Assembly (NCBI GenBank): GCA_965198025.1 | Contig: OZ240237.1 | Span: 2,666,001 to 2,730,000, forward strand | Source: CAYWWM01 sp965198025 | Lineage (GTDB): Bacteria; Acidobacteriota; Terriglobia; 2-12-FULL-54-10 | Direction of reading: 5' to 3' | Length of the DNA: 64,000 bases | Shown: piece after piece, positions 57,263-64,000 of the stretch | How the letters are laid out: every line of letters begins with the position of its first letter | Numbering within the stretch: position 1 is the first letter of the stretch | Translations under genes and position numbers: made by a program | The notes under the pieces: generated by a model | Database searches by the model: none | What the model saw: the letters and a program-made list of their open reading frames with translations, nothing else | What the model was told of the DNA's origin: nothing

Positions 57263-58657
57263 CTATTCCATCAGCCCTTCGGGCTTGGGTTCGGGCAGCC
57301 AGAAGGACGCGATGAAACCGACCAGGTAGACGGAAAATCCGATGGCGCCCGAGACGAGAGCGATCTTGTTGGGTGCGAAAGCGCTGTCGGGCGTAATGGC
57401 GAGCGTAGCGGTGACGGCGGCAAACAACGTACCGAAAAGGCGCCCGCCGATGTTGGCCGCAAAGCTCTCGCCGGTGCCGCGCAAGTGGACGGGATAGACG
57501 CGCGGCAGGTAGTTGCCCCAGAAACTGAACTGCGCTATGGTCAGCATTCCCGCCAGCATGGTGCCCCAATAGAGGGCGCTCAGGTTCGTGGTGCCGAAAA
57601 ATGCGAAAACGATGGGCATGACCAGCAGCCCAGGAACCTGGAACAGCCGCACCAGTTTGCGCTGGCTGACGAAGTAGACGGCGATCAGAGCGAAAAGGAC
57701 GCGCCCCATCAGACCGCCGATTTCCTGGGCCTGTGCCATCTGCGCCCCGGCTCCCTGCACGATCCGGCTCACCTCCTCCGGCGATTCGGCCTGCTGCACC
57801 TGCGCCCGCACTTGCGGCAGTCCGGGAACGATTTGCGGATTCTGTTGCAGAGCGCCGAACGCCGCACCGTAAGCCATGGCAAACATGATGGTCGTAACGA
57901 TGGTAGTGCGCCGCAATTCCGGCGCAAACAACGCCAAGATGCTAGGGCGCTTCAAGGTTCCGGCAGCACGCTTTTCCGCCCAGACGGGCGATTCCGGCAG
58001 GAACGGCCGGATGATAATCAGCGGGATCGCGGGAATCACGCCGGACATCAGCGTATAGCGCCAAGCCGCATGGGCGTCATACACGGATGCATCGAAACCA
58101 AAGCCCTGGATGGCCGGAAAGCCCGTCGAATAAGCGACGGCTAGGGCATTGACAGTGGCCACCATGATGCCGCCGATCGAGGAAAAGGCCTGTGTGTAGG
58201 CTAGCACCCGCTCGCGCCGCTCCCGTTCGGGAAACAGCTCGGCGAGCCATGCCACGGCGGCGACGAACTCGACGCAAACTCCGATAAAGACCAGGCAGCG
58301 CAGCACCAGCAGCATCTCGATCGAGGTCGAGTAGCCGGAGGCGAACGCCGCGAACGCGTAGAGCAGAATGCTGAAGGTCAGCACGCGGCGGCGGCCGAAC
58401 AGGTCCGTCAGGTAGCCGCCCAGCAACCCGAAGATGCCTCCGGCAAGTGCAGGGATGTAGAAGAGCCGTCCTACCCACATCTGGAACTCAGGCGTGCCGG
58501 GCACGACCCCGGTCAGCTCCAGCAGTGCCGGTCGCACGATCAGCGGCAGCATCAGCAGTTCGTAGATGTCGAAGGCGAACCCGATCGAGGCGATGGCGCA
58601 GATCAGCCATTGCACAGTGGTCAGGCGAAGCGGAGCTTTTCTAGTCGCATCAGCCAT
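57263..58657 (-). CDS. MFS transporter (sugar/organic acid type)
   Basis: A 464-aa carrier with 12 predicted helices. The MFS loop motif is GGYLTDLFGRRRV (residues about 79-91), after helix 2, and AWLAELFPERERRERVLAYT follows helix 4, the pattern of the metabolite:H+ symporter group (sialic acid, shikimate or benzoate carriers). An extra cytoplasmic loop of about 50 residues (VPGLPQVRAQVQQAESPEEV) sits in the middle. The ligand is unknown. The promoter must lie in the 133-bp gap shared with the divergent LuxE-like operon. Confidence 0.85.
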   Translation of the reverse strand: MADATRKAPLRLTTVQWLICAIASIGFAFDIYELLMLPLIVRPALLELTGVVPGTPEFQMWVGRLFYIPALAGGIFGLLGGYLTDLFGRRRVLTFSILLYAFAAFASGYSTSIEMLLVLRCLVFIGVCVEFVAAVAWLAELFPERERRERVLAYTQAFSSIGGIMVATVNALAVAYSTGFPAIQGFGFDASVYDAHAAWRYTLMSGVIPAIPLIIIRPFLPESPVWAEKRAAGTLKRPSILALFAPELRRTTIVTTIMFAMAYGAAFGALQQNPQIVPGLPQVRAQVQQAESPEEVSRIVQGAGAQMAQAQEIGGLMGRVLFALIAVYFVSQRKLVRLFQVPGLLVMPIVFAFFGTTNLSALYWGTMLAGMLTIAQFSFWGNYLPRVYPVHLRGTGESFAANIGGRLFGTLFAAVTATLAITPDSAFAPNKIALVSGAIGFSVYLVGFIASFWLPEPKPEGLME

Positions 58658-58776
58658 AGTTTCAGTGATTGGGATTCGTCATCGGGATTCAATCCACACG
58701 CTTGTTCACTCGATCTCGTCTACACTCCACGGAAATTGAGGAATGGATTCCCCGCCATCGAAAGAGGAGAATCCAT

Positions 58777-58782
58777 TATACT
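58777..58782 (+). promoter_or_regulatory. Candidate -10 box of the LuxE/LuxC-like operon
   Basis: TATACT at 58777-58782, eight bases before the ATG at 58791. No -35 is clear. The same TATAxT-N8-ATG spacing is seen at 34357-34371, again predicting a leaderless message. Confidence 0.45.
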
Positions 58783-58790
58783 AAACGAGT

Positions 58791-59906
58791 ATGCAGACGG
58801 CTTCATCGAATTCTTCCACAGAAATCGAAGGCCGGGTCCATGCAGCGCGATTGGCGTTGGACGCCCGGGTGCGTGAGGTAGTGGCCTGGCACTTCGACCC
58901 CGAGACCGGGTGCCCCTTCTGGTTGGATTACGCGAAGAAGCTGGGATGGGACCCGCGCCGGGAAATTGCCGGCATTGCAGACTTGAAGCACCTCGGCTCG
59001 TTCGAGGACGAATGGCTGCGTGGCGGGCCGGTCGAACGCTGGGTGCCGCGCGGCCTTGCCGGCAAGCCCGTCTATGTTTTCGAGACCGGCGGGACAACCG
59101 GCATCCCCAAGACGCGTGTCAACTGCGAGGACTTTCGCATTGACTACGAGAAGTTCAGTGAGACGCTGCCGGATGAGTACTTCCCCCGGGGATCAAACTG
59201 GCTGATGGTCGGACCGAGTGGCCCGCGGCGCTTGCGGTTGGCCGTCGAGCACCTGGCGCAGCATCGCGGCGGCATCTGTTTCATGGTGGACCTCGATCCG
59301 CGCTGGGTCATCAAGCTGATCCAGAAGGGCTGGACCGAGCATCTCATGGCCTACCGCGACCACGTCATTGATCAGGCGATCTCGCTGTTGCAGGCGAACC
59401 ACAACTTCCGTTGCCTGTTCACGACACCGAAACTGATCGAAGCTCTGGCCCTGCGTTTGGAATCCATGGGCACGACCATCCGCAAGATGGGCATCAGTGG
59501 CATTTTCTCCGGCGGCACCGAATTCACGCCGCAGTGGAACCGCTTTGCCCACGAGGAATTGCTCGACGGCGCCTACATGACGCCGACCTACGGCAACACG
59601 ATGATGGGGCTGGCCGCCAGCGCTCCCAGCGGTCCGCACAACGATTACAAGATCACCTATTACGCGCCGCAGCCTCGCGCCGTGATCGAGGTGGTGGACT
59701 TTGACGATCCGGACCGGATCGTTGAATACGGCGAGTCCGGCCGTGTGAAGATCACCACGCTCACTAAGGAATTCCTGATGCCCGGTTTCCTGGAGCGCGA
59801 CGAGGGAGAGCGCGAGCCGCCCTGCGAGCGCTATCCCTGGGGCGGCGTGAGCGGCGTGCGGCCCTACCGGGGCTTTGCCGCGACGACTACGGTGGGAGTG
59901 TATTGA
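58791..59906 (+). CDS. LuxE/phenylacetate-CoA-ligase-like adenylate-forming enzyme
   Basis: A 371-aa member of the adenylate-forming superfamily. The phosphate-binding loop reads FETGGTTGIPKTR (about residues 96-108). The adenine/ribose side shows SGIFSGGTEFTP and MTPTYGNTMMGLA, and the C-terminal part has ESGRVKITTLTKEF. The length matches LuxE acyl-protein synthetase (about 370 aa) and is shorter than PaaK (about 430 aa). It probably activates a carboxylic acid as an acyl-adenylate. One base separates its stop from the ATG of a LuxC-like aldehyde dehydrogenase, so the acyl group is probably handed over for reduction to an aldehyde. Confidence 0.75.
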   Translation: MQTASSNSSTEIEGRVHAARLALDARVREVVAWHFDPETGCPFWLDYAKKLGWDPRREIAGIADLKHLGSFEDEWLRGGPVERWVPRGLAGKPVYVFETGGTTGIPKTRVNCEDFRIDYEKFSETLPDEYFPRGSNWLMVGPSGPRRLRLAVEHLAQHRGGICFMVDLDPRWVIKLIQKGWTEHLMAYRDHVIDQAISLLQANHNFRCLFTTPKLIEALALRLESMGTTIRKMGISGIFSGGTEFTPQWNRFAHEELLDGAYMTPTYGNTMMGLAASAPSGPHNDYKITYYAPQPRAVIEVVDFDDPDRIVEYGESGRVKITTLTKEFLMPGFLERDEGEREPPCERYPWGGVSGVRPYRGFAATTTVGVY

Positions 59907-59907
59907 G

Positions 59908-61338
59908 ATGATCGACATCCCGGTTCTGCGCTGGGGGCAGCTTTACAAGAGCCTCGACGTAGATGAAGTGGTCCACTTTGCGACCGGCGAGCCGATCGCC
60001 AGAATCGGCCGGGCCAATGGCGGCATCATTCAGCGTGACCTGCGTAAGGGGTGGCAGGCCCGCGAAGCCCTGACGGCGATTCCCATCCACGAGCTGATCG
60101 AGAAAGTCGGGCACGCGGGCGAACTGTACATGAATGCAGCAGTTCCGATTGGTGACGGTACGCAGACCCCCGAAGAATTCGTCCGCGCGCAGTCGGCCAG
60201 CACAGGCCTGCCTGAGAACATGTGCCGGGCCAACATGCAGAAGAACGCCTTCGTGCTTTCGGAAATGCGGAACATCCTCGCGTCGCTGACCCGGGGGCTG
60301 GAGCTGGACGCGCTCACGCGCGGATACGGCGAAGAGCGCGGGGTGCCGATCAGCTTCCAGGCACAGAGTCCGGTGCTCAGCGTCGTGCTGCCGTCGAACT
60401 CCCCGGGCGTGCACACGCTTTGGCTGCCGGTCATCCCGATGCAGGTGGGCCTCGTGCTCAAACCTGGACCGCAGGAACCATGGACGCCCTACCGCATCGC
60501 CGGAGCCTTCTTCGAGGCGGGGATTCCGCGCGAGGCCATCTCGATTTACCCAGGTGAGGCGGACGTAGGCGCGGCGGTCCTCGAAAGCAGCGGACGCAGT
60601 CTCATTTTCGGCGGCGCGCCGACCGTGGACCGCTACCGCGGCAATCCGCGCGTCCGCGCACACGGCCCCGGGTTTTCCAAGATTCTGTTCGGCGACGATC
60701 AGGTGGACCATTGGGAGCGGTATCTCGATGTTCTGGTTGAAAGCGTCGCGTTGAATAGCGGGAGGAGTTGCATCAACTGCTCGGGCATCTGGGCCAGTCG
60801 GCACACGCGGGAAATCGCCGAAGCCGTTGCGGAACGCCTTGCCGTTCTCAAGCCCCTGCCCCCCGAAGACCCGAACGCTGCACTCGCCGCCTTCACCGTG
60901 CCGGGAGCAGCCGAGGCCATTTCGCAGGCGATTGACGCGGATCTCAAAGAGCCGGGCGTCACCGACGTGACGGCACGGCATCGCGACGGAGGACGAGTTG
61001 TCCAACAAGGGAGGGCGGACTATCTCCTGCCGACGGTGGTGCACTGCGCATCCCCCGAGGCGGCAATCGCCAAGAAGGAATACATGTTCCCGTTCGTGAC
61101 AGTCGTCGAGTGCCCGCAGGACAAGATGGTCGAAGCCTCCGGCCAGACGCTGGTCTGCAGCGCCATAACGTGCCAGGAAGGGTTCCGAAAGCGCCTGATC
61201 AACGCAGTGCAGATGGACCGGCTGAACCTCGGCCCGGTTCCGACCACGAAGATTAATTGGCTGCAACCGCACGAAGGCAACATCGTCGACTTCCTGTTCC
61301 GCGCGCGGGCTTTCCAGAGCGCGCCGCTTTCGGCCTGA
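59908..61338 (+). CDS. LuxC-like acyl reductase / aldehyde dehydrogenase-family protein
   Basis: A 476-aa enzyme of the aldehyde dehydrogenase superfamily. GGGAG before the ATG at 59908, with the upstream stop immediately before it, defines the start. The catalytic Cys lies in NSGRSCINCSGI (about residues 286-297). The cofactor-binding region shows SVVLPSNSPGVHTLWLPVIP and LVLKPGPQEPWTPYRIAGAF, and GGAPTVDRYRGNPRVRAHGP follows. This resembles the fatty-acyl-CoA reductase LuxC more than classical aldehyde dehydrogenases. With the LuxE-like partner it could convert an acid to an aldehyde. There is no luciferase gene next to it. Confidence 0.75.
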   Translation: MIDIPVLRWGQLYKSLDVDEVVHFATGEPIARIGRANGGIIQRDLRKGWQAREALTAIPIHELIEKVGHAGELYMNAAVPIGDGTQTPEEFVRAQSASTGLPENMCRANMQKNAFVLSEMRNILASLTRGLELDALTRGYGEERGVPISFQAQSPVLSVVLPSNSPGVHTLWLPVIPMQVGLVLKPGPQEPWTPYRIAGAFFEAGIPREAISIYPGEADVGAAVLESSGRSLIFGGAPTVDRYRGNPRVRAHGPGFSKILFGDDQVDHWERYLDVLVESVALNSGRSCINCSGIWASRHTREIAEAVAERLAVLKPLPPEDPNAALAAFTVPGAAEAISQAIDADLKEPGVTDVTARHRDGGRVVQQGRADYLLPTVVHCASPEAAIAKKEYMFPFVTVVECPQDKMVEASGQTLVCSAITCQEGFRKRLINAVQMDRLNLGPVPTTKINWLQPHEGNIVDFLFRARAFQSAPLSA

Positions 61339-61413
61339 CGCCGTTTGGATTTCATGCCCTCGCACATTAGACGGATGCGCCGGTTCTCCGTTTGCACACA
61401 GAGAGTTTGATTC

Positions 61414-62730
61414 ATGAGAATCCTCTCGATTACAGCCGGGGCCGCCGGGATGTATTGCGGCAGTTGCGCGCGCGACAACTCGCTCGCCGCGGAGCTGATC
61501 CGGCAGAGCCATGACGTCACCCTCGTGCCCGTCTACACCCCGACGCGCACCGACGAGCCCAACATGAGCCGCCAGCGTGTGCTCTTCGGCGGGATCAGTG
61601 TCTACCTGCAGCAACACTCTGCGCTGTTCCGCAAGACACCGTACTTTCTCGACCGCCTCTGGGACTCCCCGCGCGTTATTGACGCCTTCGCCGGCCGCGC
61701 CGTTTCGAACGACCCGCAACTGCTTGGCGACCTTACGCTCTCGATGCTGTGCGGCGAGCGGGGCACGCTCCAGAAAGAGTTCGATAAGATGCTGGGCTGG
61801 CTGCGCCGGGAGCCGCGGCCCGACGTCGTAAACATCCCGAACTCGCTGCTGATTGCCTTGGCGGCGCCGCTGCGGCGGGAATTCGGAAGGCCCGTCTGTT
61901 GTACGCTGCAAGGCGAGGAGCTTTTTATCAACGGCCTGACCGATTCCTATCGCCACCGGGCGATTGAAATGATTCGCCGGCAGGTCTCGCAGATCGACCG
62001 CTTCATCGCGGTGAGCGACTACTGCGCCCGTTTCATGTCGGACTTTCTTGCCATCCCCAAAGACAAAATCTCGGTCGTGCCGCTAGGGATCAACATGGCA
62101 GGCTACGAGCGCCGCAGCCGAACGCCTGAAGAAGATTTTCGCATCGGCTACTTCGCCCGCATCGGGCCGGAGAAAGGATTGCGGGTACTGTCCGAGGCCT
62201 ATGTTCGCTTCCGCCGGAAGACCGGCACGGCCCGCGCACGGCTCGAAGCGGCCGGATATCTCGCGCCTCCTTACGAGGCTTACCTGCAGGACGTTCGCCG
62301 CATGCTGGATCAGGCAGGACTCGCCGGCGAGTTTACGTACCACGGCGTCGTAGACCGCAAGGGCAAGCTCGCGTTTCTGCAAAGTCTCGACGTGCTCTCC
62401 GTGCCGGCGACCTACAACGAGCCCAAAGGAATGTTTCTGCTCGAAGCCATGGCGAACGGCGTTCCAGTCGTGCAGCCTCGCCGCGGAGCTTTTGCCGAAA
62501 TCGTCGAACGAACCGGCGGCGGGCTGCTCGTCGAACCGGACGACCCGGACAAACTGGCCGAAGGGTTGTTCACGCTTTGGGAAGATCGAAGATTGGCCGA
62601 CAATCTCGGAGAGCAGGCCTACGACGGTGTCCGCGCCCACTACACGGTCGGCCACGCCGTGGAACGGCTGCTCGCCGTGTACAACGATGTGCTGAGGCCA
62701 CACGAAGTTGCTGGAAGTCTCAAGACTTAG
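61414..62730 (+). CDS. Glycosyltransferase, GT4 family
   Basis: A 438-aa GT-B-fold transferase. The N-terminal MRILSITAGAAGMYCGSCAR is a glycine-rich loop with Cys residues. The C-terminal donor-binding part shows GYFARIGPEKGLRVLSEAYV, VPATYNEPKGMFLLEAMANG and the E(x7)E-type Glu pair of retaining GT4 enzymes. It uses an activated sugar to modify an unknown acceptor. It follows the LuxC-like gene by 75 bp and overlaps the ABC ATPase gene by 23 bases, so the five genes form one operon. Confidence 0.85.
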   Translation: MRILSITAGAAGMYCGSCARDNSLAAELIRQSHDVTLVPVYTPTRTDEPNMSRQRVLFGGISVYLQQHSALFRKTPYFLDRLWDSPRVIDAFAGRAVSNDPQLLGDLTLSMLCGERGTLQKEFDKMLGWLRREPRPDVVNIPNSLLIALAAPLRREFGRPVCCTLQGEELFINGLTDSYRHRAIEMIRRQVSQIDRFIAVSDYCARFMSDFLAIPKDKISVVPLGINMAGYERRSRTPEEDFRIGYFARIGPEKGLRVLSEAYVRFRRKTGTARARLEAAGYLAPPYEAYLQDVRRMLDQAGLAGEFTYHGVVDRKGKLAFLQSLDVLSVPATYNEPKGMFLLEAMANGVPVVQPRRGAFAEIVERTGGGLLVEPDDPDKLAEGLFTLWEDRRLADNLGEQAYDGVRAHYTVGHAVERLLAVYNDVLRPHEVAGSLKT

Positions 62731-63391
62731 CAAGCACTACGCAACGCCGCGAGGGCCGCTCACGGTCTTGTCGGAAGTGTCCCTGACGCTCGCTCCGGGC
62801 GATGCTGCGGTCGTTGTCGGGCCGTCGGGCAGCGGCAAGAGCTCCCTGCTGTACATCATCGGCGGCCTGGATCTCCCCTCGGCGGGCACGGTCAGCCTCG
62901 ACGGGCGCAACATTCATGCTCTGCCGACGTCGGATCTCGCCGAATTCCGCAACACACAGGTCGGCTTCGTCTTCCAGGATCATTGTCTGCTCCCGCAGTG
63001 CTCCGTGCTCGAAAACGTCCTGATTCCGACGCTGGTTACCCGCTCTGGAGACCATCGCGCCGAGCTGACCAGCCGTGCGCGTTCGCTGATCGAGCAGGTG
63101 GGTCTGCGCGACCGCATCGAACACCGCCCGGCTGAGCTCTCGGGCGGCGAAAAGCAGCGCGTAGCGATTGCCCGTGCCTTGATTCAGAATCCGCACCTGG
63201 TGCTCTGCGACGAGCCCACGGGAAATCTCGATCCGGTCTCGGCTGGCGCCGTGGCTTCGCTGCTGCTCGATCTCCATCGCCGGCAAGAGAACATTCTCAT
63301 CGTCGTGACCCACAGCACTCGCCTTGCGGCGGAGTTTCCCATCCGCTTCGAGCTGGTGGACAACAAGTTGCAGCGGAGCGAATCGCAATGA
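62708..63391 (+). CDS. ABC transporter ATP-binding protein (MacB/LolD type)
   Basis: A 227-aa ATPase starting at a TTG inside the end of the glycosyltransferase gene. Walker A GPSGSGKS (38-45), Q-loop Q90, signature LSGGEKQ (144-150), Walker B LVLCDEP (164-170) and switch His 202 are all present. The ABC signature together with FQDHCLLP after the Q-loop is typical of the MacB/LolD/FtsE branch, which works with FtsX-type permeases to drive extracytoplasmic or lipoprotein-type transport. The stop overlaps the next start (ATGA). Confidence 0.92.
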   Translation: MLEVSRLSKHYATPRGPLTVLSEVSLTLAPGDAAVVVGPSGSGKSSLLYIIGGLDLPSAGTVSLDGRNIHALPTSDLAEFRNTQVGFVFQDHCLLPQCSVLENVLIPTLVTRSGDHRAELTSRARSLIEQVGLRDRIEHRPAELSGGEKQRVAIARALIQNPHLVLCDEPTGNLDPVSAGAVASLLLDLHRRQENILIVVTHSTRLAAEFPIRFELVDNKLQRSESQ

Positions 63392-64000
63392 AGCTGAACC
63401 GGCTTGCCTTCGAGAGCCTGACCTACTACTGGCGCACCAATGCCGCCGTGGTATTGGGTGTGGCGACGGCGGTCGCCGTGCTTTCCGGCGCGCTGCTGGT
63501 GGGCGATTCCGTGCGCGGCAGTTTGCGCGACATGGTCCTCGAACGGCTCGGGAGAACTGATCAGGTTGTTTTGGCGGCTGCCTTCGTGCGGGAAGACTTG
63601 GCGCAGGACCTGGCGGAGCAGCCGGAATTCGCTGCTGCCTTCGACGCGATTGCTCCTCTGATCATGGTCCAGGGATTTGTCAGCGTGCAGGGCGGCGGAG
63701 GCCGCGCGGGTCAGGTCTTGGTCTACGGTGTCGATGAACGCTTCTGGCGTTTTCACGGGGTGGACGCAGTCAGCGGCCCGAATGCCCGAGACGCTCTTCT
63801 GAGCCCGGCCCTCGCCCGCGAACTCGCGGTTGCGAACGGAACAACCATCCTGGTGCGTGTCGAGCGTCCCTCCGACATTCCTATCGAGTCGCTCCACGGA
63901 CGCAAAGATGATCTGGGTCACACGATTCGGGCGACCGTGCAAAGCGTCCTTCCCCGTGAATCGCTCGGTGAGTTTTCCCTCCAGGCCAAGCAAGGCGAAA
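63388..64000 (+). CDS. ABC transporter permease (FtsX/MacB type), 3' partial
   Basis: The first 204 residues of a permease, cut by the window end. One transmembrane helix (NAAVVLGVATAVAVLSGALL, residues about 17-36) is followed by a large periplasmic domain (GDSVRGSLRDMVLERLGRTD and APLIMVQGFVSVQ), the layout of MacB-type permeases, where helix 1 and the periplasmic domain precede three more helices. The start overlaps the ATPase stop (ATGA), so the two are coupled. Cargo is unknown; the operon suggests a glycosylated or lipid-like product. Confidence 0.85.
   Translation, partial: MKLNRLAFESLTYYWRTNAAVVLGVATAVAVLSGALLVGDSVRGSLRDMVLERLGRTDQVVLAAAFVREDLAQDLAEQPEFAAAFDAIAPLIMVQGFVSVQGGGGRAGQVLVYGVDERFWRFHGVDAVSGPNARDALLSPALARELAVANGTTILVRVERPSDIPIESLHGRKDDLGHTIRATVQSVLPRESLGEFSLQAKQGE

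Noticed and set aside
58791..61338. Bioluminescence (lux) operon
   Set aside because: No luxAB-like genes are adjacent; the two LLM-fold genes at 6.9 and 29.1 kb are far away and belong to general LLM oxidoreductases.
59887..61956. 689-aa open frame on the minus strand
   Set aside because: It is the antisense of the LuxC-like and GT4 genes; no family motif, and GC-rich third positions create such long antisense frames.

Overview
The window looks like a GC-rich (roughly 60% by eye) chromosomal segment of an Acidobacteriota-type bacterium. This is an inference from content: an Oar-like TonB-dependent outer-membrane receptor with an N-terminal carboxypeptidase-regulatory domain, many secreted PQQ-like beta-propeller proteins and amidohydrolases, an atpD-atpC pair detached from the rest of the ATP synthase operon, and dense intergenic palindromic repeats ending in CTCGGGATGACA. 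No 16S rRNA is present, so the taxonomy is not proven.

Layout. 0-6.8 kb is an eroded accessory/defence region: a type III restriction (Res) subunit broken by one frameshift, a DUF4238 protein, an integrase C-terminal relic, an intact Phd/VapC toxin-antitoxin pair and a 3' relic of a type I methylase gene. 6.9-16.8 kb is a housekeeping stretch cut by repeats: an LLM flavin oxidoreductase, atpD-atpC, a zinc-ribbon protein, an orphan substrate-binding protein, a cytochrome c, lysA, a dienoyl-CoA-reductase-type SDR, a tRNA-Arg(UCU) gene interrupted by a 208-nt group I intron, a frameshifted J-domain membrane protein and a hendecad coiled-coil protein. 17.3-30 kb holds secreted TPR and amidohydrolase proteins, an HExxH protein, a HEPN-like protein, a large alpha/beta hydrolase, the MsrP-MsrQ methionine sulfoxide repair pair, two tandem B3-type metallo-beta-lactamase-fold proteins and a second LLM oxidoreductase.

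30-43 kb is a catabolic region: a CoxG-like protein with a three-subunit molybdenum hydroxylase (FAD, 2Fe-2S and Mo subunits), a small AT-richer island with a DUF1902/HicA pair (HicA broken) and a frameshifted hypothetical gene, a C45-type acyltransferase/peptidase, two SLC13-type anion transporters, a UbiD-type decarboxylase and an allantoinase-like amidohydrolase. 43-56.6 kb is a block of secreted beta-propeller proteins surrounding a TonB receptor. One propeller gene is split by an in-frame TGA. 56.7-64 kb contains an MFS carrier and, divergently, a tightly packed operon: a LuxE/PaaK-like adenylating enzyme, a LuxC-like aldehyde dehydrogenase, a GT4 glycosyltransferase, a MacB/LolD-type ABC ATPase and its permease, which is cut by the window end.

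The strongest observations are the tRNA-Arg group I intron, whose splice sites and core (P1, P2, P4, P7, P8) can be drawn directly from sequence; a composite repeat with modules in constant order B-A-C-link-A; a repeat copy that appears to supply the start codon of a molybdenum-hydroxylase subunit; the TGA-split propeller; and the LuxE/LuxC-like operon without a luciferase.
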